A DNA stretch of 64,000 nt from Prolixibacteraceae bacterium JC049 (lineage in GTDB: Bacteria > Bacteroidota > Bacteroidia > Bacteroidales > Prolixibacteraceae), in assembly GCA_023369685.1 (NCBI GenBank), contig SACZ01000002.1, positions 124,001-188,000 of the forward strand, written 5' to 3'. Positions 1 through 10,300 of the stretch are shown one piece after another (the stretch's first letter is position 1; each line of letters opens with the position of its first letter). A model generated the notes under the pieces. That model had not been told where the DNA came from. It did not search any database and saw nothing but the letters and a program-made list of their open reading frames with translations. The translations under genes were made by a program, and so were the position numbers.

Positions 1-84
1 TATCTTTTTACCGATTTGTAAACACCGTTTTTGTCTTGAAAGTCAAAGCAAAAATCATTGATAACTTACCAATAACACCAGCAT

Positions 85-2079
85 CTATTTTTCTGGTTCT
101 GGATCAAATTTTTCGTGGTAATCGGTCGACAATACTTTAAATTCAGTTCGTCGGTTAATGGCTTTACAAGTCTCTTTTTGCTCTTCGGTTTCTAGTTCCG
201 AAATAAACGCCTCATTCAGCACATCGCCACGACGTAGGAAGTCGTACTCACGAGCCAATTTTCGGTTTACTTTCTTAGGCCACGATTCGCCATATCCTTT
301 AGCCACCAAACGATCTTGTGCAATTCCTTTGGCAATTAAGTAATTCACCACCGACAACGCACGTTTCTGTGACAGGTCACGGTTGAACTGCTCACTACCT
401 ACAAAATCGGTATGTGACATTAGCTCGATAGTAATGGTTGGGTTTTGCTCCAACACACTAACCAAACTATCTAAAGCCGATTGCGATTCTTGTAACAATT
501 CCCACTTACCGAATGCATAGTTGATGTTGTCCACCTTAATTGGCGCATCGGTTGGAGTGATATATAATTTTACCGGAAAGTCTTTACTATCTTCTAACCC
601 AATTGTATTGGCTGTTGCTTTAGCGTTCAGAAAGTCTTTTTTAAAGGCTGCAAAAATGTACTCTACATCTTCCTTCAATTCCATTCGGAACTTACCATCC
701 TTCGACTTCATTTTTAACATGGTTCCATCGGTTCCAATAATTCGAACAGTGGCATCGCGCTCACGCTGATCCGTTTCTTTATTGAAAACCTCACCCAGTA
801 CCTGATATACTTTTGGAGGAAGAATAAACGAATAGATATCATCGCCTCTTGAGCCTTTTCGGTTTGAAGTAAAGAATCCCTTGTTGGTCTCTTTAAAAAA
901 TACCATTCCGAAATCGTCTCCTGCAGAGTTTACAGGAACGCCCAAGTTCTGAATTTGCATTTTATCATCGTCATCTTTAGACGCCTTGAAAATATCTAAG
1001 CCACCCAAACCTGGATGATAATTCGATGCAAAATAAAGGTCACCATTGGCATGAATAAATGGAAACATTTCATCGCCCGGAGTATTTATCGGAGCTCCTA
1101 AATTTTCAGGTTTACTCCATCCCGAACCACTTTTTTCTGATTTCCAGATGTCTTTCCCTCCTTGTCCGCCGTCCATATCCGACACGAAGTAAATTACATC
1201 GCCATCGGCCGAAATAGCCGGGTGAGCTGTCATCAATGAATCACTGCTAATAGAGATCATTTCCGGATCGGACCATTCGCCCCTTGATTGATTCACTTTA
1301 TAAATCTGTGCTCCATTATCTTTCGACTTATCGTAACGACAGCGGGTAAAATACATGGCATCGCCCGATTCCGTAATTGAAGGAGCACCATCCTCATCGC
1401 CAGTATTAATCACCATTTCCTCATCCAACAGTTTTGGGGCACCCCATTTTTGGCGTTGAATTTGAAAAGACGAAATATATAAGTCGGCATATTTTTGTCC
1501 GGTGATATTACTTTTTCTTTTATTGGTTGAAGCATCGCGCGTAGAGGTAAAGATAATTTCGTTGTCCTTACCATTAAATGCTACTCCATAATCACTCTGG
1601 TTCGAGTTCAGTTGACGTACATTATTCACAATAAAACGTGTTTGATTCTTCTTCCATTCAGGAATCATTTCACACGAATATTTTCCATTCAACGCTTGTA
1701 CATTATCGGGCATTGAATCCAACACCACTTGATAAGCCTCAATTGCATCCTTCAATTTCCCACTTGCTTTTAATGCATCGGCATAATACAATGCCGCCAT
1801 TTTATTGGGATGACCTCTTCGAATTGCATTTCGATACCAAATTACAGAACGCTGATATTGTCCTAACTTTCGATACGATTCAGCTAAGTTAAAGGCCATA
1901 TCCCGTTTCTCTGAAAGGTTTTTGGTCTCTTTGTAAGCTGTTTTATATCGATCGATTGCTTTGGTATATTCGCCAATTTCGTATGCAGTATTTCCTGCCT
2001 TAAACTGACGATCGGCTGAACATGCCGCTAGAAAAACAATTAGTAATATAAATGATGCGCGTTGAATATTCGAAATCAT
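85..2079 (-). CDS. PorE-like OmpA-family lipoprotein (TPR, PD40 propeller, CRD, OmpA C-terminal)
   Basis: The 664-residue product starts with a lipoprotein signal whose lipobox ends LAAC, so Cys20 is the probable lipidated residue. In order I see TPR-like helices (about 25-140), WD40-like PD40 propeller repeats (about 150-420, with repeated F-T-S and Y-F-x-S-D motifs), a carboxypeptidase-regulatory-like beta domain (about 430-520) and an OmpA C-terminal peptidoglycan-binding domain (about 530-650, with SHTDFVGSEQFN). This order matches PorE, the T9SS-associated peptidoglycan anchor of Porphyromonas gingivalis; the same architecture also occurs in paralogues of unknown role. No other secretion-core gene lies nearby, so a T9SS role is inference. 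The ATG at 2079 directly precedes the signal peptide. It is a single gene flanked by the glnN terminator. Confidence 0.72.
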   Translation of the reverse strand: MISNIQRASFILLIVFLAACSADRQFKAGNTAYEIGEYTKAIDRYKTAYKETKNLSEKRDMAFNLAESYRKLGQYQRSVIWYRNAIRRGHPNKMAALYYADALKASGKLKDAIEAYQVVLDSMPDNVQALNGKYSCEMIPEWKKNQTRFIVNNVRQLNSNQSDYGVAFNGKDNEIIFTSTRDASTNKRKSNITGQKYADLYISSFQIQRQKWGAPKLLDEEMVINTGDEDGAPSITESGDAMYFTRCRYDKSKDNGAQIYKVNQSRGEWSDPEMISISSDSLMTAHPAISADGDVIYFVSDMDGGQGGKDIWKSEKSGSGWSKPENLGAPINTPGDEMFPFIHANGDLYFASNYHPGLGGLDIFKASKDDDDKMQIQNLGVPVNSAGDDFGMVFFKETNKGFFTSNRKGSRGDDIYSFILPPKVYQVLGEVFNKETDQRERDATVRIIGTDGTMLKMKSKDGKFRMELKEDVEYIFAAFKKDFLNAKATANTIGLEDSKDFPVKLYITPTDAPIKVDNINYAFGKWELLQESQSALDSLVSVLEQNPTITIELMSHTDFVGSEQFNRDLSQKRALSVVNYLIAKGIAQDRLVAKGYGESWPKKVNRKLAREYDFLRRGDVLNEAFISELETEEQKETCKAINRRTEFKVLSTDYHEKFDPEPEK

Positions 2080-2340
2080 GTCTTAATATTAGTTCAATTC
2101 GAAAAACCGACTTTCTGATAGCAGAACGTACATTTTGCTCATATATTATCCCATCAAAGCCGGAGCAATGCCCTTTTCTTAAGCGAGTGTAAAAGTACAA
2201 TATTTTAATTACATAAGTAGACCGATATTGCTACTAACGCTTTTTTACCCAAACAGAATATTTAGACTTCAAACTTTCAGATTCTCTTATGAAAACTAAT
2301 GCCATAGTCAAAAGCCAGAATTAAAGGTTCGGTTTAACAC
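2080..2340. other. Intergenic region upstream of the PorE-like gene
   Basis: This stretch separates the start of the OmpA-family gene from the glnN terminator and should hold the former's promoter. I found no exact TAnnTTTG box on the minus strand; the nearest is a one-mismatch version around 2190-2197. No RNA gene or plausible small ORF stands out. Confidence 0.4.
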
Positions 2341-2371
2341 AAAAAAAGGGCAGCCTCCGAAAAAGCTACCC
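2341..2371 (-). terminator. Rho-independent terminator of glnN
   Basis: Read on the minus strand, GGGTAGC pairs with GCTGCCC (7 bp with one G-U wobble) across a 10-base loop and is followed by seven Ts. It lies about 30 bases after the glnN stop codon. Confidence 0.8.
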
Positions 2372-2403
2372 CTTGAAATATTAAGAGTGTATTTTAAATT
2401 CTA

Positions 2404-4593
2404 CTATCTATTGAATAATAGTTCGCGGTATTTTGGTAATGGCCAAAGCTCATTATCAACAACCAATTCCAACTTATCGATATGGTAGCGAATATCATCT
2501 AAATAAGGGCGTACATCTTTGTCGTATGCTCTCGCTTTCTCGTGCATATCTTCAATTTTGTTAGCTACTTTACGTGCTTCAACCATATCGTGTACTTTCG
2601 ATTTAATGGCTGAGATATGGCAAGAAACAGTCTTGATCAACTCTTTACGACCAGCCGCCAATTCATTGAACTCTTCTTCTGAGAAGATGTCACGCATTCC
2701 TTTTACATTCTCAATCAACACAGTCTGATACTTAACTGCTGTTGGAACAATGTGGTTAATGGCCAAGTCGCCAAGAACACGCGCTTCGATCTGAATCTTC
2801 ATCTGGAATTTCTCCAACTCTACCTCAACACGACCATCGATTTCAGCTTCGTTCAATACGCCTAGTTCTGAGAACATCTCTTTTACTCTTGGCTCTAAGA
2901 ATGCTTCAACCGACTCTGGCACATTATTAATATTTGTAAGGCCGCGCTCTGCTGCTTCTTCTTTCCACTCGTCGCTATATCCATTTCCATCGAAACGAAT
3001 TGCTTTTGATTCGATGATGTATTTTTTCAATACTTGGAAGATCGCTTCATCTTTCTTAACACCCGACTCAATCAATACATCTACATCAGTCTTAAATGTT
3101 TTTAACTGCTTGGCAACTGCTGTATTTAATGCAATAAGAGCAGAAGCACAGTTTGCTGTTGATCCCACGGCACGGAATTCGAAACGGTTTCCTGTAAATG
3201 CAAATGGCGATGTACGGTTACGATCGGTATTGTCTAAAAGAATTTCAGGGATACGACCAACGTCCAGTTTAATTGCAGTCTTCTCATCTGGAGTCATGGC
3301 ACGTTCTACCACTGTTGTCTCTAGGTAATCCAACATTTTATTTACCTCAGCTCCCAAGAATACAGAGATAATTGATGGTGGTGCCTCGTTGGCTCCCAAA
3401 CGGTGCTGGTTGGTAGCAGTAAGAATACTTGCACGTAACAAATCCTGATTTTCGAATACCGCCTTAACAGCATTTACAACGAAAGTTAAGAATTGCATGT
3501 TCGACTTAGGATTCTTACCCGGAGCATATAGGTTAACACCAGTGTCTGTTGTCAACGACCAGTTGTTGTGCTTACCCGATCCGTTGATTCCTGCAAATGG
3601 CTTCTCGTGGAAGATAACACGAAATCCGTGACGACGTCCCACCTTTTTCATTACGTCCATCACCAACTGGTTATGGTCGTTGGCCAAGTTAGCTTCTTCA
3701 TAAATTGGTGCTAGCTCGAACTGGTTTGGAGCTACCTCGTTGTGACGAGTTTTAACTGGAATTCCCAAACGGTAACACTCATTCTCCAAATCTTCCATAA
3801 AGCTCGCTACACGAGTAGGAATTGATCCGAAATAGTGATCATCCAACTGCTGATCTTTTGCAGAAGCATGTCCCATAAGCGTACGACCTGTCAAAGCAAG
3901 GTCAGGACGTGCCTGATATAACGCCTCGTCGATTAGGAAATACTCCTGCTCCCATCCTAGATTAGTTTGAACTTTCGATACATTTTTATCGAAATACTGA
4001 CAAACAGCTACTGCCGCTTTATCAATTGCATTACACGCACGCAAAAGTGGTGTTTTATAGTCAAGAGCTTCTCCGGTATACGAAATAAAAATTGTTGGGA
4101 TACACAAAGTCGATCCTACAATAAATGCTGGTGATGAAACATCCCAAGCCGTATATCCACGTGCCTCGAAAGTTTGACGAATACCTCCCGATGGGAATGA
4201 TGATGCATCAGGCTCTTGCTGTGCTAAAAGTTTTCCGGAAAATGTTTCAACAACACCTCCCTGGCCATCATAGTCGATAAAAGCATCGTGTTTTTCTGCA
4301 GTTCCGTCAGTTAAAGGGTGAAACCAGTGCGTGTAGTGAGTCGCACCATTTTCAATGGCCCAAGCTTTCATTCCAATAGCCACCTGGTCGGCCATTTTTC
4401 TTGCAATTGTTTGTCCATTATCAATGGCATCAACTACTGCATTGAATGCTTCTTTGGATAGGTACTTCTTCATTTTTAAACGATCGAATACCAATTTCCC
4501 ATAGTATTCTGAAGTACAAACTGCATCACGGGTAACTTCTACTGGTTTTCTTTCCAGTAGTCTCTCCATTGCTTTAAATCTAACTGTAGCCAT
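2404..4593 (-). CDS. glnN: Type III glutamine synthetase
   Basis: The 729-residue protein is a GSIII-type glutamine synthetase, the class common in Bacteroidota. It makes glutamine from glutamate and ammonium with ATP in the cytoplasm. Recognisable parts are the GSIII N-terminal region (FKAMERLLERKPVE, then THWFHPLTDGTAEKHDAF), the catalytic core with E-x-E metal-site segments (GWEQEYFLID, HNEVAPNQFELAPIYE), the ATP-binding GSGKHNNWSL stretch, and the GSIII C-terminal helical domain ending LWPLPKYRELLF. Length is typical for the family. It has its own terminator and a candidate -7 box upstream, so it is probably monocistronic. I see no PII or NtrC-type gene beside it. Confidence 0.95.
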   Translation of the reverse strand: MATVRFKAMERLLERKPVEVTRDAVCTSEYYGKLVFDRLKMKKYLSKEAFNAVVDAIDNGQTIARKMADQVAIGMKAWAIENGATHYTHWFHPLTDGTAEKHDAFIDYDGQGGVVETFSGKLLAQQEPDASSFPSGGIRQTFEARGYTAWDVSSPAFIVGSTLCIPTIFISYTGEALDYKTPLLRACNAIDKAAVAVCQYFDKNVSKVQTNLGWEQEYFLIDEALYQARPDLALTGRTLMGHASAKDQQLDDHYFGSIPTRVASFMEDLENECYRLGIPVKTRHNEVAPNQFELAPIYEEANLANDHNQLVMDVMKKVGRRHGFRVIFHEKPFAGINGSGKHNNWSLTTDTGVNLYAPGKNPKSNMQFLTFVVNAVKAVFENQDLLRASILTATNQHRLGANEAPPSIISVFLGAEVNKMLDYLETTVVERAMTPDEKTAIKLDVGRIPEILLDNTDRNRTSPFAFTGNRFEFRAVGSTANCASALIALNTAVAKQLKTFKTDVDVLIESGVKKDEAIFQVLKKYIIESKAIRFDGNGYSDEWKEEAAERGLTNINNVPESVEAFLEPRVKEMFSELGVLNEAEIDGRVEVELEKFQMKIQIEARVLGDLAINHIVPTAVKYQTVLIENVKGMRDIFSEEEFNELAAGRKELIKTVSCHISAIKSKVHDMVEARKVANKIEDMHEKARAYDKDVRPYLDDIRYHIDKLELVVDNELWPLPKYRELLFNR

Positions 4594-4629
4594 AATCTGT
4601 TTTTTAAAGTTTTTTGATTTTTCCTACCT

Positions 4630-4637
4630 CAAAAGTA
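4630..4637 (-). promoter_or_regulatory. Candidate -7 box for glnN
   Basis: The minus strand reads TACTTTTG, an exact fit to the Bacteroidota -7 consensus TAnnTTTG, about 37 bases before the glnN ATG. A matching -33 TTG at 19-21 bp is not evident, so the call rests on the -7 element and its position. Confidence 0.45.
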
Positions 4638-4804
4638 GCGTTTCATCACTCACCCCCACTAAATCGACAACGAAAACCACTTTCGATTAATATTTTATTA
4701 ACACACCCCCTCTAAAAACACAGCTCAATATTTATTTCACACACAAATTAAACCAACACACCCCTCAAAAGTTCACCCACCTATTCATTTTCGATTAAAT
4801 TCAT

Positions 4805-4831
4805 AAAAAAAGGGACACCAATCGGCGCCCC
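4805..4831 (-). terminator. Rho-independent terminator of the M20 peptidase gene
   Basis: On the minus strand GGGGCGCC and GGTGTCCC form an 8-bp stem with two G-U wobbles around a GATT loop, followed by a run of Ts. The wobbles work only in the minus-strand RNA, which fixes the orientation. It isolates the peptidase from glnN. Confidence 0.8.
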
Positions 4832-4862
4832 CTTCATTATATATTATTATTGTATAATTCGC

Positions 4863-6233
4863 TTATTTTCCCATTTCAGCAAAATACTGATAGAAACGAG
4901 GAATTGTATCAATACCATTAAAGAATTGCTCTAATGGGAAGTTTTCATTTGGTGAGTGAATAGCATCCGACTCTAAACCAAATCCCATCAATACCGACTT
5001 AATACCTAAAATTCGCTCGAAAGTTGAGATAATTGGAATACTACCTCCACTACGAACAGGAACTGGCTCTTTGCCATAAACGTCAGTATAAGCTTTCTCG
5101 GCTGCTTTGTATGCAGGAAGATCGATAGGACAAACATACGAGTGACCTCCGTGGTGAGGAGTTACCTCTACTTTTACTCCTTTAGGCGCAATTGACTCGA
5201 AATACTCTTTGAACATCACAGCAATTTTTTCGTGCTGCTGATGAGGAACCAGACGAGTTGAGATCTTTGCATGTGCTTTCGATGGCAATACTGTTTTGGC
5301 ACCTTCGCCAATGTAACCACCCCAAATACCACAAACGTCGAAACTTGGACGAATACCGGTACGCTCGTTAGTTGAATATCCAGCTTCACCAGCTAGCTCT
5401 TCAACGTCGATTGCTTCTTTATAAGCCTCTTCACTGAAAGGAGCTTTAGCCAACTTAGCTCTCTCTTCTGCCGATGCTTCTAATACATCATCGTAGAATC
5501 CTGGAATAGTAATTTTTCCTTTTTCATCGATCATTTTGTCGATCAATCCACACAATACATTAATTGGATTGGCTACTGCACCACCAAATAATCCTGAGTG
5601 AAGGTCGCGATTTGGACCAGTAACTTCTACTTCCCAATAAGCCAAGCCTCTCAATCCGGTAGTAATAGAAGGTATATCTGGAGCAATCATTCCAGTATCA
5701 GAAACTAAAATAACATCGGCTTTAAGCATCTCTTTGTTTGCTTCGCACCATGCACCCAAATTTGGAGAACCAATTTCCTCTTCCCCTTCGATCATGAATT
5801 TCACGTTACAAGGCAATGTGTCGGTTTTTACCATTAGCTCGAATGCTTTGGCGTGCATAAAACCTTGTCCTTTATCATCGTCGGCTCCACGAGCCCAAAT
5901 TTTACCATCTTTAACTACTGGCTCAAACGGATCTGTATTCCATAGTTCACGAGGATCAACTGGCATTACATCCATGTGCGAGTAAACCAATACAGTTGGT
6001 TTAGCCGGATCGATAATTTTCTCTCCGTAAGTTACAGGATTACCTTCTGTCTCGAAAACCTCTGCTTTATCAGCACCAGCTTCCAATAAAATTTTCTTCC
6101 ACTGCTCTGCTGCGCGGTACATATCAGGCTTATGAGCAGCAATTGAACTAATTGATGGAATTCGAATCAACTCGAATAACTCTTCCAGAAAACGCTCTTT
6201 GTTTTCTTCGATATAGCTTTTAATATTATCCAT
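4863..6233 (-). CDS. M20-family dipeptidase (zinc peptidase)
   Basis: This 456-residue protein is a cytosolic M20 metallopeptidase of the dipeptidase (CNDP/PepV-like) branch, which cleaves short peptides with a two-metal site. Visible ligands are His86 and catalytic Asp88 in SHMDVMP, bridging Asp118 in ARGADDDKG, the EGEEE segment at 149-153 (general base and metal ligand), Asp179 in DTGM, and a C-terminal DAIHSPNE histidine. A lid domain with the RDLHSG motif is inserted in the middle. There is no signal peptide, so it acts in the cytoplasm. It is followed by its own terminator and is probably a single gene. Substrate preference cannot be read from sequence. Confidence 0.9.
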   Translation of the reverse strand: MDNIKSYIEENKERFLEELFELIRIPSISSIAAHKPDMYRAAEQWKKILLEAGADKAEVFETEGNPVTYGEKIIDPAKPTVLVYSHMDVMPVDPRELWNTDPFEPVVKDGKIWARGADDDKGQGFMHAKAFELMVKTDTLPCNVKFMIEGEEEIGSPNLGAWCEANKEMLKADVILVSDTGMIAPDIPSITTGLRGLAYWEVEVTGPNRDLHSGLFGGAVANPINVLCGLIDKMIDEKGKITIPGFYDDVLEASAEERAKLAKAPFSEEAYKEAIDVEELAGEAGYSTNERTGIRPSFDVCGIWGGYIGEGAKTVLPSKAHAKISTRLVPHQQHEKIAVMFKEYFESIAPKGVKVEVTPHHGGHSYVCPIDLPAYKAAEKAYTDVYGKEPVPVRSGGSIPIISTFERILGIKSVLMGFGLESDAIHSPNENFPLEQFFNGIDTIPRFYQYFAEMGK

Positions 6234-6367
6234 TTGTATGATTTATTTGTATGTTTCAATTTTAAGATTCGTAAAAATAGGATTTCAATGATATAACAGA
6301 AAAAATCAATGCCTATTGTATAACATGAACCAAAGCATAAAGTTATTAGTTATTCTGTCTTTTGCCA

Positions 6368-6398
6368 TTTGTTTCCCGAAGTCATTTTTATAATTTTA
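6368..6398 (+). promoter_or_regulatory. Candidate promoter of the VTC-domain gene
   Basis: TTTG, 19 bases, then TAATTTTA. The spacing is ideal and the -7 element differs from TAnnTTTG at one base. It implies a leader of about 120 bases before the ATG at 6528. Confidence 0.45.
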
Positions 6399-6527
6399 CG
6401 ATAACCCGGATTAATAATGAAGTAGGAAAATAAAGACAATGGCAGGTATTACTAAAAATTGAACTATAAAAATTATGCTGTCAATAAAAAAATTGCAGCA
6501 AGTAATTCGGAGCAAGGAGGTGAGTTT

Positions 6528-7280
6528 ATGGATAAATCGATAGAACAAATTAAAAAATTTGCACCAATAACATTGAAAGAACTTCTACAAGTTCATTTAA
6601 TGGATCGATACGATCAGAAATTTTGGACCACACTCACTGCTGTTCCTGAATTACTTAAAGAGATGCAAGGGAATTATCAGGTTTTGCATATCAACAACAA
6701 TCCAACACCTCTCTATGCAACCACCTATTTCGATACTCCTGATTTTGAAATGTATCAGGATCATCACGAAGATATTCAGGATAGATATAAAGTACGAAGA
6801 AGATGTTATATGGAAACAGGAGAACATTTTCTGGAAGTTAAGCATCGTTTTTCGGAGTTCAGAACCATAAAAACAAGAATTGCCACCACCAATACATCCA
6901 AAGCTTTAACCAACGAAGAAGGTAATTTCATTCAAGAGAAAACCAATTTCGATCCGGCCACTCTTCAGGTGGCTATTCAAAATCAGTTTAACAGAATTAC
7001 ATTGGTTGATGTAGTTAACCACGAACGACTAACCATCGACTTAAATTTAAGGCTTACGCTGAATGGTGAAAGTGTAGAATTTGGTGATCTGGCCATTATT
7101 GAGACCAAGCAGTTGCCCAACGAAGCCAACTCTAAAATGGTCGACTTAATTGCGCACCACCACATTCATCACATTGGTTTATCGAAATATTGCACCGGAC
7201 AAGCACTGCTCAATCCGAAACTCCAATACAACAACTTTACTCCACGATTGTCATTTCTGGAACAATTCAATTCGAAATAA
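6528..7280 (+). CDS. VTC-domain protein (polyphosphate-polymerase type)
   Basis: The 250-residue protein is a stand-alone VTC domain, the tunnel fold that in yeast Vtc4 makes polyphosphate from ATP. I see the expected basic motifs lining that tunnel: DRYDQKF near the start, TTYFDTPDF, KVRRRCY, LEVKHR, IETKQ and GLSKYCTGQ near the end. I chose the ATG at 6528, which has a strong GGAGG Shine-Dalgarno sequence 7 bases upstream; an in-frame extension to 6459 lacks one. There is no membrane segment. In many bacteria a DUF4956 membrane protein accompanies this domain, but none is adjacent here. Polyphosphate synthesis is inferred from the family. Confidence 0.82.
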   Translation: MDKSIEQIKKFAPITLKELLQVHLMDRYDQKFWTTLTAVPELLKEMQGNYQVLHINNNPTPLYATTYFDTPDFEMYQDHHEDIQDRYKVRRRCYMETGEHFLEVKHRFSEFRTIKTRIATTNTSKALTNEEGNFIQEKTNFDPATLQVAIQNQFNRITLVDVVNHERLTIDLNLRLTLNGESVEFGDLAIIETKQLPNEANSKMVDLIAHHHIHHIGLSKYCTGQALLNPKLQYNNFTPRLSFLEQFNSK

Positions 7281-7285
7281 AACAC

Positions 7286-7317
7286 AAGAGGCAACTTAAA
7301 AAAGCTGCCTCTTTTTA
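7286..7317 (+). terminator. Rho-independent terminator of the VTC gene
   Basis: AGAGGCA pairs perfectly with TGCCTCT and is followed by five Ts, six bases after the stop codon. An inner CTT/AAG pairing lengthens the stem past one mismatch. Confidence 0.8.
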
Positions 7318-7373
7318 TCTGAGTTCAGTTTAAAACCAGACTCAGATTTATACATAAACCAAATATTGCGATT

Positions 7374-10300
7374 TTATTGTTTCACTATTTTAGTGACCAA
7401 TACATCTTTATTTTCTTTCCAGATTTTCATTAAATAGATTCCCTTTCTCAAACCTGTCAAATCAAGAGAAATATTCTCTGTAATCTTATTAACATCCTGT
7501 TGATAAACCTCGCGACCACTTAAGTCGACGATTACAATTCGCTCAATTTTTAAATTCTTAGGGTTAGAAACAACAACTCTATCTTTCACAGGGTTGGGAT
7601 AAAGAGCAATTCTGCTTAAAGCAAATTTTTCGGCCGAAGTATTTCGTTTATTCACCACAACTTGACATGTATCGGCCATTCCCACATAATTGGCAGAAGC
7701 AATAATCTCTACCTCGCCAACACCTTTTGCCAATACTTTTCCTTCCGCATCGACAGTTGCTATGTTAGAATCACTACTATGCCAATGCACTTTCTCGTTG
7801 GACAATGAATTCGGATTAATGGTAACTGTCAAAGTATTTTCATCCCCTTCCAACATTGTCAACTCATCGTTGCTTAACACAAGCGATTCCATTGTCTCAG
7901 ACAGAGCGCATACCTGTACATTATCCAACCAATAGCCCTTACTAGTTCCATCCACTTTCGACTGAACAAAAACCTGAATATTGTTTCCTGTTATTCCTGC
8001 CAACTGGAAGTTTCCATTGAGCACATTACCAGTAAAACTCTTGATCAATTGTCGCTCTCCATTGTTCACCGAATAGAACACCTTTATTGAATCTGTTTTT
8101 GCCAAATCAGTTTCGGTTTGCGAAACGATTTCTCCACTCACCTTCACATACTGAGCATTACCTGCATCAATTACCTTCGATTGCCAAGTAGCATTGCCAT
8201 TCAACTTAAAGCTTCCATCTTCCACCTGAGCAGTTGCACCATCGGCTTTCTCGGTTACGGTCCAGCCAGTAACACCATTATCCTCTTCGGTAGTATTGTT
8301 TAAATTGAAAACCTCAACCCAATCCAGCGTATTTTCGGTTCTATTTTCTTTCAGTTTTACATCAAAAGATTTTCCTTCCACAACAGTCACCACAACAATG
8401 GTATTTTCACCATTGGCCTGAATGCTGGCATAAGCTGGCTTTTCTTCTGAAAATGTCCAATCTCCTTTTAATTCGACATTTATAGTATGACTCTGACTGT
8501 ATCCCCAGTTTTGATTGTTGGATTCTGACTTACTGAATTCATAGTCTACATCAGGCTGAGCTACCGACAACATCAACTGATCGTTGGCATCTCTTTTGGC
8601 CATTAATGCACACGATTCGGAAACCGACACAATTTCTTTCAGATTAATAGCCGAAGAACTGCCAAAAACCACCATTCCATATGCATTGTGCTTATTGGAA
8701 TACACTGCATGAACATTGGCATCGTTACGCATTAACACAAAAGGCTCGTTCCCCGATTTCATTGCTTCAGAGAATTGCTCCATTTTTTGCGGCGTAGTAT
8801 TCATTCGTTGAACGTACCAATATGTTGCATTCTTTGGTGCTTTGCCATGTTCAATCCATGCAGTAGCATAATTGCCTGTTACTGTTTTTTTGTTGCTCCA
8901 ATTTGGCGACGACTGCTCGCCTCGTTTAACAACAAGTTTACTTTCAGCTGGCACCCAGTAGCCCAGCTTCTCGCCATCCATCATCCAGGCATTTTCTTTC
9001 AAGTAAACATTCTTACTATAGCTTAATCCGGTAAGCGCCGATGTTGAGTTATAATAGGTTTTAGTTCCGGAAGATATTTTATCCTGATAAAGGTTGGTAC
9101 TCGTCACTTCAGCACTAATAGAATTGGTAATCCCACTACCGACACACACAATGAAGTCATCGAAACAGAACCAACTTTTCTTTGCTCGGAACGACCCCAA
9201 ATTATTCTTCTGCGATCCTACAACTGGCAAAGTAAAGACTCCGTTTCCTTCCTGATTCACTCCTCCAACAAATCGCTCCCGACTCCAGTAACGCTTGTAC
9301 TCTTTATTAACAAAGTCGTTGAAATTTCGGAAATGAACTGTTGTTGTGCCTGGGTATTTTCTCCAGTCGTAGCCCGACTGTCCCAAGTCTGTTGCTAATC
9401 GATTCCAGCCATATCTGTTCCACGCTCCTTTTACGCAATGCAACATTCCGTATCCCAAGTAGGTAATAAACGGATCGCTGCTTTCACGGATATACTGGTA
9501 TTTACTATGTCCTTTCATGGTAATCATCCAACCGGCACGACGGTGCACAAACATAGCTCCATGACCAAAAGTGTAATGACCTTCCGGCATTTCGTTGGCC
9601 TGATGATTTCCTTCTAATTCTGTTTTTATCTTCTTATCGAAGTTGGACAATTTCTGATTTGTTCCACTTACACTTAATAAATCGCGGCAATATCTTAAAA
9701 AGATAGTCGCCATATCAGCATCCACATCATCGGCTCCATCGGGAGAACCTGCTTTAGCCATAAAAGCATATCGCGATAAATTATTGGGCCCATTTCCTCC
9801 GTAAGAATACAACTCGCCCCCTTTTCCACTGGTGTGCTTTGGAATAATATTCATAAACGAACGGGCATCTTCTCGCACCATTTGATTTTTAATGGTTTTA
9901 TGCGCTTCTTCTTTAATCTTGAATTCGCCACCTGCCAACTGATAAACAATTCTGGCAGCTGCATATGTTCCGTCTGTCCCATACTGATCAATCCACCCCC
10001 AATGGTGATAAGCAATACCATCCGACTTATAACCATCGGCAATTCCTGGTGATTGTCTGAATGCAATTTCGGAATAAAACTTACTAATCTGCTTCATGTC
10101 GCGATATCTCTCACCATCCGACTGACGCATAAGAGCCAACATAGCAAACTGCTTACTCACAATACGAATATAATCGATGTCCTCTCCGCGATCTGACGTT
10201 TTAAAACGACTACTATAGCTTTTCAGATACCATGAATAATTCAGAAAAATTCGATTGTAACCAATTCGGTTTAGATAATCGGCCACCAATTCTGATGTTA

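Noticed and set aside
6459-6527. N-terminal extension of the VTC-domain protein
   Set aside because: The GGAGG ribosome-binding site sits inside this stretch, 7 bases before the ATG at 6528.
9834-10066. Two opposite-frame ORFs of about 70 codons inside the PL8 lyase gene
   Set aside because: They lie wholly within a well-supported coding region and show no features of their own.
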